Assembly: GCA_933228675.1 (NCBI GenBank)
Contig: OW121741.1
Coordinates: forward strand, 133,882,120 to 133,946,119
Reading direction: 5' to 3'
Length of the DNA: 64,000 bases
DNA from: Stomorhina lunata
Lineage: Eukaryota > Arthropoda > Insecta > Diptera > Rhiniidae
The position numbers and the translations under genes are program-made. This document shows, one piece after another, positions 1 to 11,701 of the stretch (position 1 is its first letter; each line of letters starts with the position of its first letter). Below the pieces are notes generated by a model, which ran no database searches, was not told the DNA's origin, and saw only the letters and a program-made list of their open reading frames with translations.

Positions 1-1275
1 TTAAAAAATTTCTTATTTTAACAGAATATTTTTCAAAAATTTCATTATTTTATATACAATTTTTCAAAAATGTATTTGTTTTTATAGGAAATTTTTCAAA
101 AATTTCCTACTTTTAAAGGAAATTTTTCAAAAATTTCCTACTTTTATAGGAAAATTTTCAAAAATTTCCTACTTTTATAGGAAATTTTTCAAAAATTTCC
201 TGCTATTATAGGAAATTTTTCAAAAATTTCCTGCTATTATAGGAAATTTTTCAAAAATTTCCTGCTATTATAGGAAATTTTTCAAAACTTTCCTACTTTT
301 ATAGGAAATATTTCAAAAATTTCCTACTTTTATAGGAAATTTTTCAAAAATTTCCTACTTTTATAGGAAATTTTTCAAAAATTTCCTACTTTTATAGGAA
401 ATTTTTCAAAAATTTCCTACTTTTATAGGAAATTTTTCAAAAATTTCCTACTTTTATAGGAAATTTTTCAAAAATTTCCTACTTTTATAGGAAATTTTTC
501 AAAAATTTCCTACTTTTATAGGAAATTTTTCAAAAATTTCCTACTTTTATAGGAAATTTTTCAAAAATTTCCTACTTTTATAGGAAATTTTTCAAAAATT
601 TCCTACTTTTATAGGAAATTTTTCAAAAATTTCCTACTTTTATAGGAAATTTTTCAAAAATTTCCTACTTTTATAGGAAATTTTTCAAAAATTTTCTACT
701 TTTAAAGGAAATTTTTCAAAAATTTCCTACTTTTATAGGAAATTTTTCAAAAATTTCCTACTTTTATAGGAAATTTTTCAAAAATTTCCTACTTTTATAG
801 GAAATTTTTCAAAAATTTCCTACTTTTATAGAAAATTTTTCAAAAATTTCCTACTTTTATAGGAAATTTTTCAAAAATTTCCTACTTTTATAGGAAATTT
901 TTCAAAAATTTCCTACTTTTATAGGAAATTTTTCAAAAATTTCCTACTTTTATAGGAAATTTTTCAAAAATTTCCTACTTTTATAGGAAATTTTTCAAAA
1001 ATTTCCTACTTTTATAGGAAATTTTTGAAAAATTTCCTACTTTTATAGGAAATTTTTCAAAAATTTCCTACTTTTATAGGAAATTTTTGAAACATTTCTT
1101 ACTTTTATAGGAAATTTTTCTAAAATTTTCTACTTTTATAGGAAATTTTTCAAAAATTTCCTGCATTTATATGAAATTTTTCAAAAACTTCCTGCTTTTA
1201 TAGGAAATTTTTCAAAAATTTCCTATTTTTACAGGAAATTTTTTAAAAATTTCCTACTTTTATAGGATATTTTTT
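1..1275 (+). repeat. 31-bp palindromic AT minisatellite array (family P1, central C)
   Basis: Tandem array with a 31-bp period, measured between successive ATAGGAAA starts such as 363 and 394. Each monomer holds a perfect 23-bp palindrome, arms AGGAAATTTTT and AAAAATTTCCT around one central C, followed by the 8-base spacer ACTTTTAT. About 300-1,070 is nearly homogeneous with scattered point variants (central C to G at about 1,027). Spacer variants GCTATTAT cluster at about 200-290. Edges are eroded. Bases 1-90 resemble 1,275-1,345 and 3,045-3,130, so the window probably starts inside a further copy of the downstream duplication. No coding signal. Confidence 0.95.
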
Positions 1276-2815
1276 AAAAACTTCTTATTTTAACAGATTT
1301 TTTTTTTTACAATTTTTCAAAAATGTATTTTTTTTATAGGAAATTTTTCAAAAAATTCCTACTTTTATAGAAAATTTTTTAAGGATTTTTTATTTTTATA
1401 GAAAATTTCTTATTTTGATAGGAAATTTTGCATAAATTTGATATTTTTATATGAAATTCTTCTAAATTTTTTTTTTCTATAGAAAATTTTTCAAAATTTC
1501 TTATTTTTATATGAAATTTTTCAGAAATTTCTTATATTTATATGAAATTATTTCTTTATACGGAATTTTTCAAAAATTTCTTATTTTTATAAAAATTTTT
1601 ATAGGAAATATTTTTAAAAGCTTTATTATTTAGGACATTTAAAAAATTTTTTTTGTGGATATTTTTTTAAAAATTTCTTTCTTTTATAGAAAATTTTAAC
1701 AAAGTCTTCTTATTGTTACAAGAATTTTAAAAAAATTTTCTTACTTTTTTCAAAAATTTCTTATTTTTGTAGGAAATTTTTAAAAACTTTATTTTTTTTT
1801 TTTTGAAATATTTAAAAAATTTCTTATTTATATAAAAAAAAAAAAATAAAAAATAACCAATTTAAAAAAAATTGATTTTTGAAGAAAATTTTTTAAAATA
1901 CTCTTATCTTTATGAGAAATTATAAAAAAAATTTGATTTTTATAGAAAATTTTTCGAAAATTTCTTATTTTTATAAGAATTTTTTAAAAAATTTTTTACT
2001 TTTATAGGAGATTTTGAAAGATTTTTTTTTATTGTTATAGGAAATTTTAAAAAAATGTTCTTAATTTTTTCAAAAATTTCTTATTTTTATAGGAAATTTA
2101 AAAAAAAATTCTTATTTCGTTTTTTTATTTTTAAAAAAATTATAGGAAATTTTTTAAAAACCTTCTTATTTTTATAAGAAATTTTTAAGAAGTTTCTTAT
2201 TTTGATTACCAAATTGTTAAAGGAATTTTCTTGTAGGAAATTTATCAAATTTTTTTATTTTTAAAGGAAAATTAAAAAAAAAAAATCTTATTTTTTTAGA
2301 AATTATTCAAAAATTTATTATTTTTTTTTAAAATTTCGTAATTTTAGAGTAACATTTTCAAATATTTCTTTTTTTGATAGGAAATTTTTCCAAAATTTAT
2401 CAGTTTTTAGAAAATTTTGAAAAAATTTCTTATTTTTATAGGAAATTTTTCAAAAATTTCTTATTTTCATACAAAATTTTTTAACAATTTCTTATTTTTC
2501 AAAGTATAGTAAAGTTTTCTTATTTTTATTGGAAAAATTTTTCAAAAATTTCTTATCTTTGTAGGACTTTTAAAAGTTTTTTTTTATTTTTAAAGGAAAT
2601 TAAAAAAAAATACAAAAATTACAATTTCTTATTTTCATAAGAAATTTTTCAAATTTTTTTTTTTTATAGGAAAATTAAAAAAAAATAAGTTTTTTTTTTA
2701 AATTAAATTTTAAAATTTATCATTTTTATGGGAAATTTTTCAATAATTTTTATAGACATTTTTTTTTTTGAATTTCTTATTGTCATAGGAAGTTTTTCAA
2801 AAATTTCTCATTTAT
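1078..2815 (+). repeat. Copy 1 of a ~1.77-kb tandem duplication of decayed P1 repeat
   Basis: A block of degenerate P1 repeat running from a distinctive GAAACATTTCTTAC variant at about 1,088 to about 2,815. It recurs 1,769 bp downstream in the same order: GCATTTATATG spacer, AACAG followed by a T-run, TTTGTGGATATTT and GAGTAACATTTTC markers are all present in both copies. The copies differ by indels in homopolymer runs and by point changes. No gene. Confidence 0.85.
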
Positions 2816-2846
2816 AGGAAATTTTTCAAAAATTTCCTACTTTTAT

Positions 2847-4640
2847 AGGAAATTTTTGAAACATTTCTTACTTTTATAGGAAATTTTTCTAAAATTTTCT
2901 ACTTTTATAGGAAATTTTTCAAAAATTTCCTGCATTTATATGAAATTTTTCAAAAACTTCCTGCTTTTATAGGAAATTTTTCAAAAATTTCCTATTTTTA
3001 CAGGAAATTTTTTAAAAATTTCCTACTTTTATAGGATATTTTTTAAAAACTTCTTATTTTAACAGATTTTTTTTTTTAATTTCTTTATTTTATATACAAT
3101 TTTTCAAAAATGTATTTTTTTTATAGGAAATTTTTCAAAAAATTCCTACTTTTATAGAAAATTTTTTAAGGATTTTTTATTTTTATAGAAAATTTCTTAT
3201 TTTGATAGGAAATTTTGCATAAATTTGATATTTTTATATGAAATTCTTCTAAATTTTTTTTTTTCTATAGGAAATTTTTCAAAATTTCTTATTTTTATAT
3301 GAAATTTTTCAGAAATTTCTTATATTTATATGAAATTATTTCTTTATACGGAATTTTTCAAAAATTTCTTATTTTTATAAAAATTTTTATAGGAAATATT
3401 TTTAAAAGCTTTATTATTTAGGACATTTAAAAAATTTTTTTTGTGGATATTTTTTTAAAAATTTCTTTCTTTTATAGAAAATTTTAACAAAGTCTTCTTA
3501 TTGTTACAAGAATTTTAAAAAAATTTTCTTACTTTTTTCAAAAATTTCTTATTTTTGTAGGAAATTTTTAAAAACTTTATTTTTTTTTTTTTTTTGAAAT
3601 ATTTAAAAAATTTCTTATTTATATAAAAAAAAAAAAATAAAAAATAACCAATTTAAAAAAAATTGATTTTTGAAGGAAATTTTTTAAAATACTCGTATCT
3701 TTATGAGAAATTATAAAAAAAAATTTGATTTTTATAGAAAATTTTTCGAAAATTTCTTATTTTTATAAGAATTTTTTTAAAAATTTTTTACTTTTATAGG
3801 AGATTTTGAAAGATTTTTTTTATTGTTATAGGAAATTTAAAAAAAATGTTCTTAATTTTTTCAAAAATTTATTATTTTTATAGGAAATTTAAAAAAAATT
3901 CTTATTTCGTTTTTTAATTTTTAAAAAATTTATAGGAAAATTTTTAAAAAACTTCTTATTTTTTATAAGAAATTTTTAAGAAGTTTCTTATTTTGATTAC
4001 AAAATTGTTAAAGGAATTTTTTTGTAGGAAATTTATCAATTTTTTTTTTATTTTTAAAGAAAAATTTAAAAAAAAATTCTTATTTTTTTTAGAAATTATT
4101 CAAAAATTTATTATTTTTTTTAAAATTTCGTAATTTTAGAGTAACATTTTCAAATATTTCTTTTTTTGATAGGAAATTTTTCCAAAATTTATCAGTTTTT
4201 AGAAAATTTTTAAAAAATTTCTTATTTATACAGAAAATTTTGAAAAAATTTCTTATTTTTATAGGAAATTTTTCAAAAATTTCTTATTTTCATACAAAAT
4301 TTTTTAACAATTTCTTATTTTTCAAAGTATAGTAAAGTTTTCTTATTTTTATTGGAAAAATTTTTCAAAAATTTGTTATCTTTGTAGGACTTTTAAAAGT
4401 TTTTTTTTATTGTTAAAGGAAATTAAAAAAAAATTACAAAAATTACAATTTCTTATTTTCATAAGAAATTTTTCAAAATTTTTTTTTTTTTATAGGAAAA
4501 TTAAAAAAAATAAGTTTTTTTTTAAATAAAATTTTAAAATTTATCATTTTTATGGGAAATTTTTCAATAATTTTTATAGAAATTTTTTTTTTTTTTTAAT
4601 TTCTTATTGTTATAGGAAGTTTTTAAAAAATTTCTCATTT
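2847..4640 (+). repeat. Copy 2 of the ~1.77-kb tandem duplication
   Basis: Starts with the same AGGAAATTTTTGAAACATTT variant as copy 1 and follows it in order to about 4,640, where the copies stop resembling each other. It holds a short stretch after the AACAG T-run (about 3,080-3,100) that copy 1 lacks. Because the duplicated block was already an eroded 31-bp array, the duplication happened after the array had decayed. No gene. Confidence 0.85.
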
Positions 4641-5570
4641 TTGTAGTAATATTTCAAAAATTTCTTATTTTTATACGAAATTTTTTTTAATAGTTTCTCA
4701 TTTTTATAAAAAAAAAAACTTTTTAAAAATTTCTTATTTTTATAGGAAATTTTTTAAAAATTTCTTATTTTTATAGGAAATTTTTTAAAAATTTCTTATT
4801 TTTATAGGAAATTTTTTAAAAATTTCTCATTTTTATAGGAAATTTTTTAAAAATTTCTTATTTTTATAGGAAATTTTTTAAAAATTTCTTATTTTTATAG
4901 GAAATTTTTTAAAAGTTTCTTATTTTTATAGGAAATTTTTTAAAAATTTCTTATTTTTATAGGAAATTTTTTAAAAGTTTCTTGTTCCTATAGCAAATTA
5001 TTCAAACATTTTTTCAAAAATTCTAGTTTTTATAGGATTTTTTTTTATTTTTATAGGAAATTTTTTCTTTAAAATTTCTTATAGAAAGATTTTATAAAAA
5101 AATTTTTTACCGAAATTTTTTCAAAAACTTCTTAGTTTTGTAGAAAGTTTTTCAAAAATTTCTTATAAACATAGCAAATTTTTCAAACATGTCTTATTTT
5201 TATAGTAAATTTTTCTAAAAATTTTTCCAAAAATTTTTTAAAAAGAAATTTTTAAAATATTTCTTTTTTTTAAGAAATTTTTCAAAAATTTCATATTCTC
5301 GATGGAAAGTTTTTAAAAATTTATTTGTTTCCAAAAATTTCTTGTTTTAATATGTTTTTTTAATTATATATCAAAAATTTTTATTTCTATAAGAAATTTG
5401 TTAAAAATTATCTTTTTTCAAAAATATCTAATTTTGTATTAATTTTTTCAAAAAAAATATATTTATACAAAATAAAATTTTAGTATTTTTCTATGGAAAA
5501 TTTTTCAATAATTTCTTATTTTTTCTAGATAAAATTTCCTATTTTTATAGGAATTTTTTGAAAAGCTTTA
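4641..5570 (+). repeat. Degenerate P1 repeat with a small re-homogenised subarray
   Basis: About 4,735-4,985 is a fresh 31-bp subarray (starts at 4,742 and 4,773) in which the central C has become T, so the palindrome is imperfect. From about 5,000 the repeat decays and fades out near 5,570. No coding signal. Confidence 0.85.
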
Positions 5571-6720
5571 AATTTTATGTTAACTTCTTGTTTTTTAAAT
5601 GTATTTTTTTTAATTTTACTATCCTGGTGGAACAGGAGGAAATTGCTTAGACTATTTATCGATGTCGTCAATTTTATTTAATTATTTTTCATCGAAATCA
5701 CTATAACCGATTGTAGCCTTCCATTTCCACTTGTTTATGTTATATTTATTTATTTTCCAATTTTTTTTTTTATTTTCGATTTTTTGCTCTTAGTTATTTG
5801 TATTGTTTTTCTAGCCATTGATTTTTGTTTTGTTTTTTTTTTTATTATTTTTTCCTTTATCAAATAACTCCATCAAAATGTTAAACAACTGTTTGTGTGT
5901 GTACATAGAAATACATATTTGTATGTGTGTAACTAAATACACACATATACACAGATTTAAGTGTTTTTATGATGGAGTGTTATAGGTTTGGGTGTTTAAA
6001 GGGTGTCTAGAGAAAACTGGAGCGTGGAGTAGGTGTCTTGGTTGGTTCAATGATTATTCGGGCTGAGTGAATAAAAACGTCTAAATTTTTTTTTATAGTC
6101 TTTGGATATTTGATTTTTATATCTACACAATATTTAGACCATGTGTGCGTGTGTATGTGGGTGCAGTATATGAATGTTGTTTTAAGTTGCTCAAATTTTA
6201 TTTAAGTTTTTTTTTTGCCAATTCTATTTATTTTGTTCTGTTGCTGTTTTTTGTCGTTGGTGAAAATTTTCTAATAAATCAAATAAAGATGAATTTGTCG
6301 CGGCAAATGAACGGAAGATATAAACGAACTTGTGTTTTGAATGAAGAAGCAGCTGAAGAAGCAAAAGCTGAACAAAAAATAATTTCTACTGACTGACTTT
6401 TTTTTTTGTAGAAATATACTAACAACAACGTTTATATTATGCTCTGCAGTGTCCTCGTTAAGCTTTCAAATATTTGCACAATAATGTTTTCGTTTTTCCA
6501 GTTTATTCTTTCTTTTGGAAAAGAAAATTTGTTTTATTTTTTCATTCGAGTTTTTAAACTTTGCGATACAGTGCCGCCTTTCAGTAGTCAAAAAGGATGA
6601 AAATTGTTAATGCAGGTGTGCTTGCCCTTAGAAACTAGAATGATAAAAATTTCCCAATTTTTATTTCTGTACTGTCTATATTTCTATCACTATCAATAAG
6701 TCTCTATATATTTTTAAAGA
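5571..6720. other. Unique AT-rich island without a supported gene
   Basis: Non-repetitive DNA with short GT/CA-rich stretches near 5,892-5,955 and T-runs. Open frames here are short, start at non-ATG codons and have low-complexity translations. I see no splice-site and exon combination, RNA gene or terminal repeats. Confidence 0.6.
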
Positions 6721-7770
6721 CGATTTTCAATGTACAATTTTTATAGGAAATTGTTTATGCAAAATTATTTACAGAAAATTTTCGACGAAAAATTTTTTAT
6801 AGGAAATTTTTTTTAACCAAAAATCTGTAATGTAAATTTTTTAGGGAAATTTTTATTTAAAGTTGTTTCTAGAAATTTTCGCTAAAAATTCTACATTACC
6901 AAAATAAATTTTGAAATATATCATATGAAAATAAGAAACTTTTGAAAAAAATCCTATAATCACATACAAATTTTTGATAAAATTTATATAAAAATACAAA
7001 ATTTAAAAATTTTTTTCGACAATACAAATTTTAGAAAAATTTTCTATAAAAATATAAATTTTTGAAAAATTTCCTATAACAACAAAATATTTTAAGAAAT
7101 TGTCTATAACAAAAAAATTTAAAAATTTCCTATAAAAATAAGAACTTTTTGAAAAATTTTCTATAAAATTAGGAAATTTTTGAAAAGTTTTCTATAAAAA
7201 TAAAAAAAATTAATTTTGTCTAAGACCTAAAAATAAACAATTTTATATTTTTTTTTAGAAAATTTAAAAAAAAAATCTTGTTTTTACAGGAATATTTTCC
7301 TATTTTTAGAGGAAATTTTTCAAAAAAAAATCCTATTTTTAGAAGAAGATTTTGAAAAACTTTATATTTTTATTGGAATTTTTTTAAAAATTTCTTCTAA
7401 AAATAGGAAAAATTTCCTCTAAAAATAGGAAAAATTTCCTCTAAAAATAGGAAAAATTTCCTATAAAAATAGGACATTTTTTAAAAATTTGTATAAAATA
7501 GGAAGTTTTTGCAAAATTTCCTATAAAAATGAGAAATTTTTCAAAATTGTCCTATAAAAATACGAAAATTTTTAAAAATTTCCTATAAAAATAAGACATT
7601 TTTGAAAAACTTCCTATAAATTCCTATGAAATTTTCGAAAAATTTGATAGAAAAATAAAAAAAATTTAAAAATCTTCCTAAAATAGGAAATGTTTTAAAA
7701 ATTTTTTATAAAATAAAAATTTTTGAAAATTTTGTATGAAAATAAGAAATTTTTAAAAAACTTACTATTT
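6720..7770 (-). repeat. Degenerate P1 repeat, reverse orientation (central G)
   Basis: Decayed copies of the GAAATTTTTGAAAAATTTCC motif with CTATAAAAATA spacers, the reverse complement of the array at the window start. About 7,395-7,475 holds three copies of a shorter 22-bp unit built from AGGAAAAATTTCCTCTAAAA. Orientation changes at about 7,770. Confidence 0.85.
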
Positions 7771-9040
7771 TAAAAAGAAATTTTCCAAAAATTTTCGAAT
7801 TTTTTTCAGAAATTTTTTATTTTTAAAAAATTTCAAATTTTTTTCAGAAATTTTTCAAAAATTTCTAATTTTTACAGAAAATTTTTCAAAAATTTCCTTA
7901 TTTTAAAGGAATTTTTTTTTTAGATTTCCTTATTTTATAAGAAATTTTACAAAAATTTTATATATTTTTATAAGAAATTTTTCAAAAATTTCCTATCTTT
8001 ATAAGAAATTTTTCAAAAATTTCATATTTTTCAAAAATTTCATATTTTTCAAAAATTTCATATTTTTCTAAAATTTCATATTTTTCAAAAATTTCATATT
8101 TTTCTAAAATTTCATATTTTTCAAAAATTTCATAGTTTTTTAGGAAATTTTTCAAAAATTTCATATTTTTTTTAGGAAATTTTTCAGAAATTTCATATTT
8201 TTAAGGAAAATTTTCAAAAAAATTATATTTTTTTAAGGAAATTTTTCAAAAATTTCCTATTTTTTTTAAGAAAATTTTCAAAAATTTCTTGTTTTTCAAA
8301 AAATTTTTATTTTTATAGAAAATTTTTCAAAAATTTCCTACTTACATAAAAAATTTTTCAAAAATTTCCTACTTTCATAAGAAATTTTTCAAAAATTTCC
8401 TATTTTATAGGAAATTTTTCAAAAATTTTATATTTTTATAGGAATTTTTTTAAAAATTTCCTATTTTTATAGGAAATTTTTCAAAAATTTTCTATTTTTA
8501 TAAGAAATTTTTCAAAAATTTCATATTTTTATAGAAAAATTTTCAAAAATTTCCTATTTTTAGAGGTATTTTTCCAAAAATTTCCTATTTTTAAAAGAAA
8601 TTTTTCAAAAATTTCTTATTTTTTTAGGAAATTTTTCAAAAATTTCATATATTTCTTAGAAAATTTTTCAAAAATTTCATATTTTTTTAAAAAAATTTTT
8701 CAAAAATTCCTATAAAAATAGGAAATTTTCGACAAATTTCCTATTTTTATAGGAAATTTTTAAAAAATTTCTTATTTTTATATGAATTTTTTAAAACATG
8801 TCTTATTTTTATAGGAATTTTTTAAAAAATTTCCTATTTTTATAGGAAATTTTTCAAAAATTTCCTTTTTAATATGAAATTTTGTCAAAAATTTCCTATT
8901 TTTATAGGAGTTTTTTCAAAAATTTCCTTTTTTTATAGTAATTTTTTAAAAAATTTCCTATTTTCATAGGAATTTTTAAAAAAATTTCCTATTTTTATAG
9001 GAATTTTTTAAAAAATTTCCTATTTTTAAAAAAAGAAATT
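7770..9040 (+). repeat. P1 repeat in forward orientation, with an 18-bp subarray
   Basis: Degenerate 31-bp-type units with central C. At about 8,020-8,145 the unit shrinks to 18 bp (CATATTTTTCAAAAATTT), having lost the spacer and one palindrome end. Because 18 is a multiple of three, this subarray makes a spurious 60-residue lysine/glutamate/phenylalanine-rich open frame on the minus strand. Reverse-oriented copies flank the block on both sides. Confidence 0.88.
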
Positions 9041-9250
9041 TTTTAAAAATTTTCTGCAAAACAAAAATACATTTTTAAGTTTCCTATAAAAGTATGAAAT
9101 TTTTTAAAAATTTCCTTAAAAAAAATAAGAAATTTAAAAAAATTCAATAAAATTTAAAAATTTTTGAAAAATTTTCTAAATAAAACTATAACATTTTTAA
9201 AAAATTCCTTTAAAAAAAAGAAAATTTTAAAAAATTTACTATAAGGATAA
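9040..9250 (-). repeat. Short reverse-oriented degenerate P1 segment
   Basis: Units of the type TTTCCTATAAAAGTATGAAA, the reverse complement of the preceding block. They fade into unique DNA by about 9,250. Confidence 0.7.
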
Positions 9251-10808
9251 AAAACTTTGTAATGAGAATTTTCGGTTTAAATTTTTGATGTAAAATTTGT
9301 GTATGAAATTTTAGATATACAATTTTTTATAGAAATTTTTTAAGTTTTGGAAGAATATTTATTAGTTTTTTTTGTTTTTTTTTTTTTCTAGTCCGAATAT
9401 GGTTTTGGAACACTGTGTCAACATTGTTTGTTTTTCTATTATGGCTAAAGAAATATTTTCTTGTTGGAAAATAATTTCAATTGTTGTTGCTCCTGCTGCT
9501 GTTGAATTCATTCTTGCGATTTCTGAAAATCTTTCTATATTTATAGAGCATTTTTAGTTGTTGCTGTTGCCGCTGTCCTTTCTGCAATATTTTCTCCTGC
9601 TTTTGCCTACAAAATTTATATTTTTTGACACTTTGCACGCTTAGGTCGTTTAACAATATATAGTTTTTTATTTTTTTGTGTTTTACTTTCGACTTCACTC
9701 TTCTCCTAAAGTGAACACATTGTCCTCCCTCCCTCCTGCTGTTGCTGAAGTAATCATGCATTTGCCAACAATATTCGTTTAGAGCTATTTATGGCATATT
9801 TACGAGTTTTTTGCGTTTTTCCAACAAATTTTGTTGCTGGTGTTTTTTTGTTTTGTTGCATGGAAAAAAACTGCTGCTAGTTGTTCCCGTGCATGTGACT
9901 GTAAATGTTTGGTCGCCAGTCAATTGGCATTCTATTGTCGTCTTCCCCATAAGACCATCAGCTAGATCAGGCTATGGCATTTCTTAATAAAAGTCTGTTA
10001 CTTTTTTTTTAAACGACCTCGTACAGTGGCCTGGAGAGACAAGTAAAGTGAACTACTGAATGGAAATTCACTTAGTATCAATCCTAGTGGGACATAAACG
10101 AAGTGGGTCGAATATCTATCTTTGGTATCTAGAATGATTTTTGTTATGGATTCCACTGTTTCACTCTGGCTAACATCTTCTTTTCTTTCTATCGTTTTTG
10201 TTTGCTTTCTTTTTAGGAAATATTTCTCTGTTGTCTACATATTGTAGCAGGTAGCAGTAGTAGTAGTAGTTGTAGTGGTATTAGTATATAGATATTGTTC
10301 AGCTGTCATTTCTTTCTGATTTTTTGTTCTCTTATTTTTGGCAAATACAAGTCATTCCTTAGGTTTTTTTATTCTTTTCGTTGTTATTTGTTTTTTTTTA
10401 TTTCTTCTTTTTTCCTCTGTCTATTGTTTATTTATTTTCTTGGCTTTTTTTTTGCTCGTGTTGTTGTTGCTGTTGTACCTTTAATAAATATGAGGGCCAT
10501 TATTTTCAAAAATTTATGATTGTTTAATGTAAATACCAATTATTTTGTCATTTTGTTTTTGTTGTCGGTCGTTTGCTACCGAAAATGAATGTGTTTATTT
10601 ATTTAGAGACAAAATAGTCAAAATTTGTGTAAACATTAAGATGGCACCTGATGCTCGGAGGAAGAATTTTTGAAATATCATTTCATAATCATTTCATATT
10701 TCAGCCAAATCGTCTATATCTCCAAAGCAGTGTTTCCCAATCTTATATTAATAAATATTGTATTTAAATTTAACAACTAAACAAAAAAGTTGTAGTCTAA
10801 TATGGACT

Positions 10809-10842
10809 TACACACACACACACACACATACACACACACACC
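10809..10842 (+). repeat. CA dinucleotide microsatellite
   Basis: Alternating CA run interrupted once by TA. Confidence 0.95.
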
Positions 10843-11274
10843 CACATCTACACTTAAACGTTAACACATACATTATAATGTCGATTACATGATAACAAGG
10901 TTTTCACATGGCATTTTCTTCATTATTATTGTTGTTGTAGTCATTTTATTTAAATGCGTGTGTTTTGTATCTGTATTTGTTCATTCGTTTGAGTGTTTAA
11001 TTCCCAGGACAACTCTTAAAAATAATTTCTCATTTTGTTTTTTGAAAAAAAAAAATGAAAAAATAACAAAATAAAAACAGTTAACAACCATACAAACATA
11101 CTTAGTACCTGTAAAATACTCGTACTTATTATTTAGACAAACATTTTGTTGTACATTAAAGACTCGTTGACTGGCTGTATGGTATGGCTGTCGGGCAATG
11201 ATTGTTTCTTTCCAAACTGATTTAAACCTGTACCCTTAACTAATTTTTAAAATATTGTGGGTTCTATGGCTGTT

Positions 11275-11293
11275 TGTGTGTGTGTGTGTGTGT
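11275..11293 (+). repeat. GT dinucleotide microsatellite
   Basis: Uninterrupted TG alternation over about 19 bases. Confidence 0.95.
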
Positions 11294-11701
11294 ATGAAAA
11301 TAAAGGCAGACTTAAGTTTATACACATTTACATGTGTAAAAGTACCGACAGCCACTTATTGGGGCTGTTTATAATTTTTTTGTTACATTTTTGGTCCAAT
11401 TAATTACAAGTGAATTATTAATATTTTAACATTCGTTTTGTTTTTGTTTGTTTTTCGTAAATTTTTCCTTTTTTTTGGTTATTTGTTATTGTATGTAAAT
11501 TTTTATATTTTTTCCCAGTTATTATTTTTGTTCGTTACTTACTTTTTGCGTTACTTTAGTAAGTTTTTGTACTGTATACTATAGAAAAGAGAAAATATAT
11601 TAAGTCTGAGATCCAGTTTGTAACTAAGAAATTTTTGGTCTAATGCTTTGCTGAAAATACCTTAAAGTGGCCTTATCGAGTAAGTCTAAATGATGATGAT
11701 A

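Larger units (their letters stand above)
9251..11701. other. Unique island with microsatellites, no supported gene
   Basis: About 2.4 kb of non-array DNA. It contains TTG/CTG trinucleotide runs (about 9,480-9,575), a TAG/GTA-rich run (about 10,245-10,290), T-rich stretches, a CA run at 10,809-10,842 and a GT run at 11,275-11,293. The open frames found are short, mostly translate T-runs into phenylalanine, and do not resemble a known family. Intronic or intergenic DNA is the most likely reading. Confidence 0.6.

Noticed and set aside
1..5570. CRISPR array (regular short palindromic repeats)
   Set aside because: The spacers are themselves repeated and only 8 bp long, there are no cas genes, and the setting is eukaryotic. 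It is a minisatellite.
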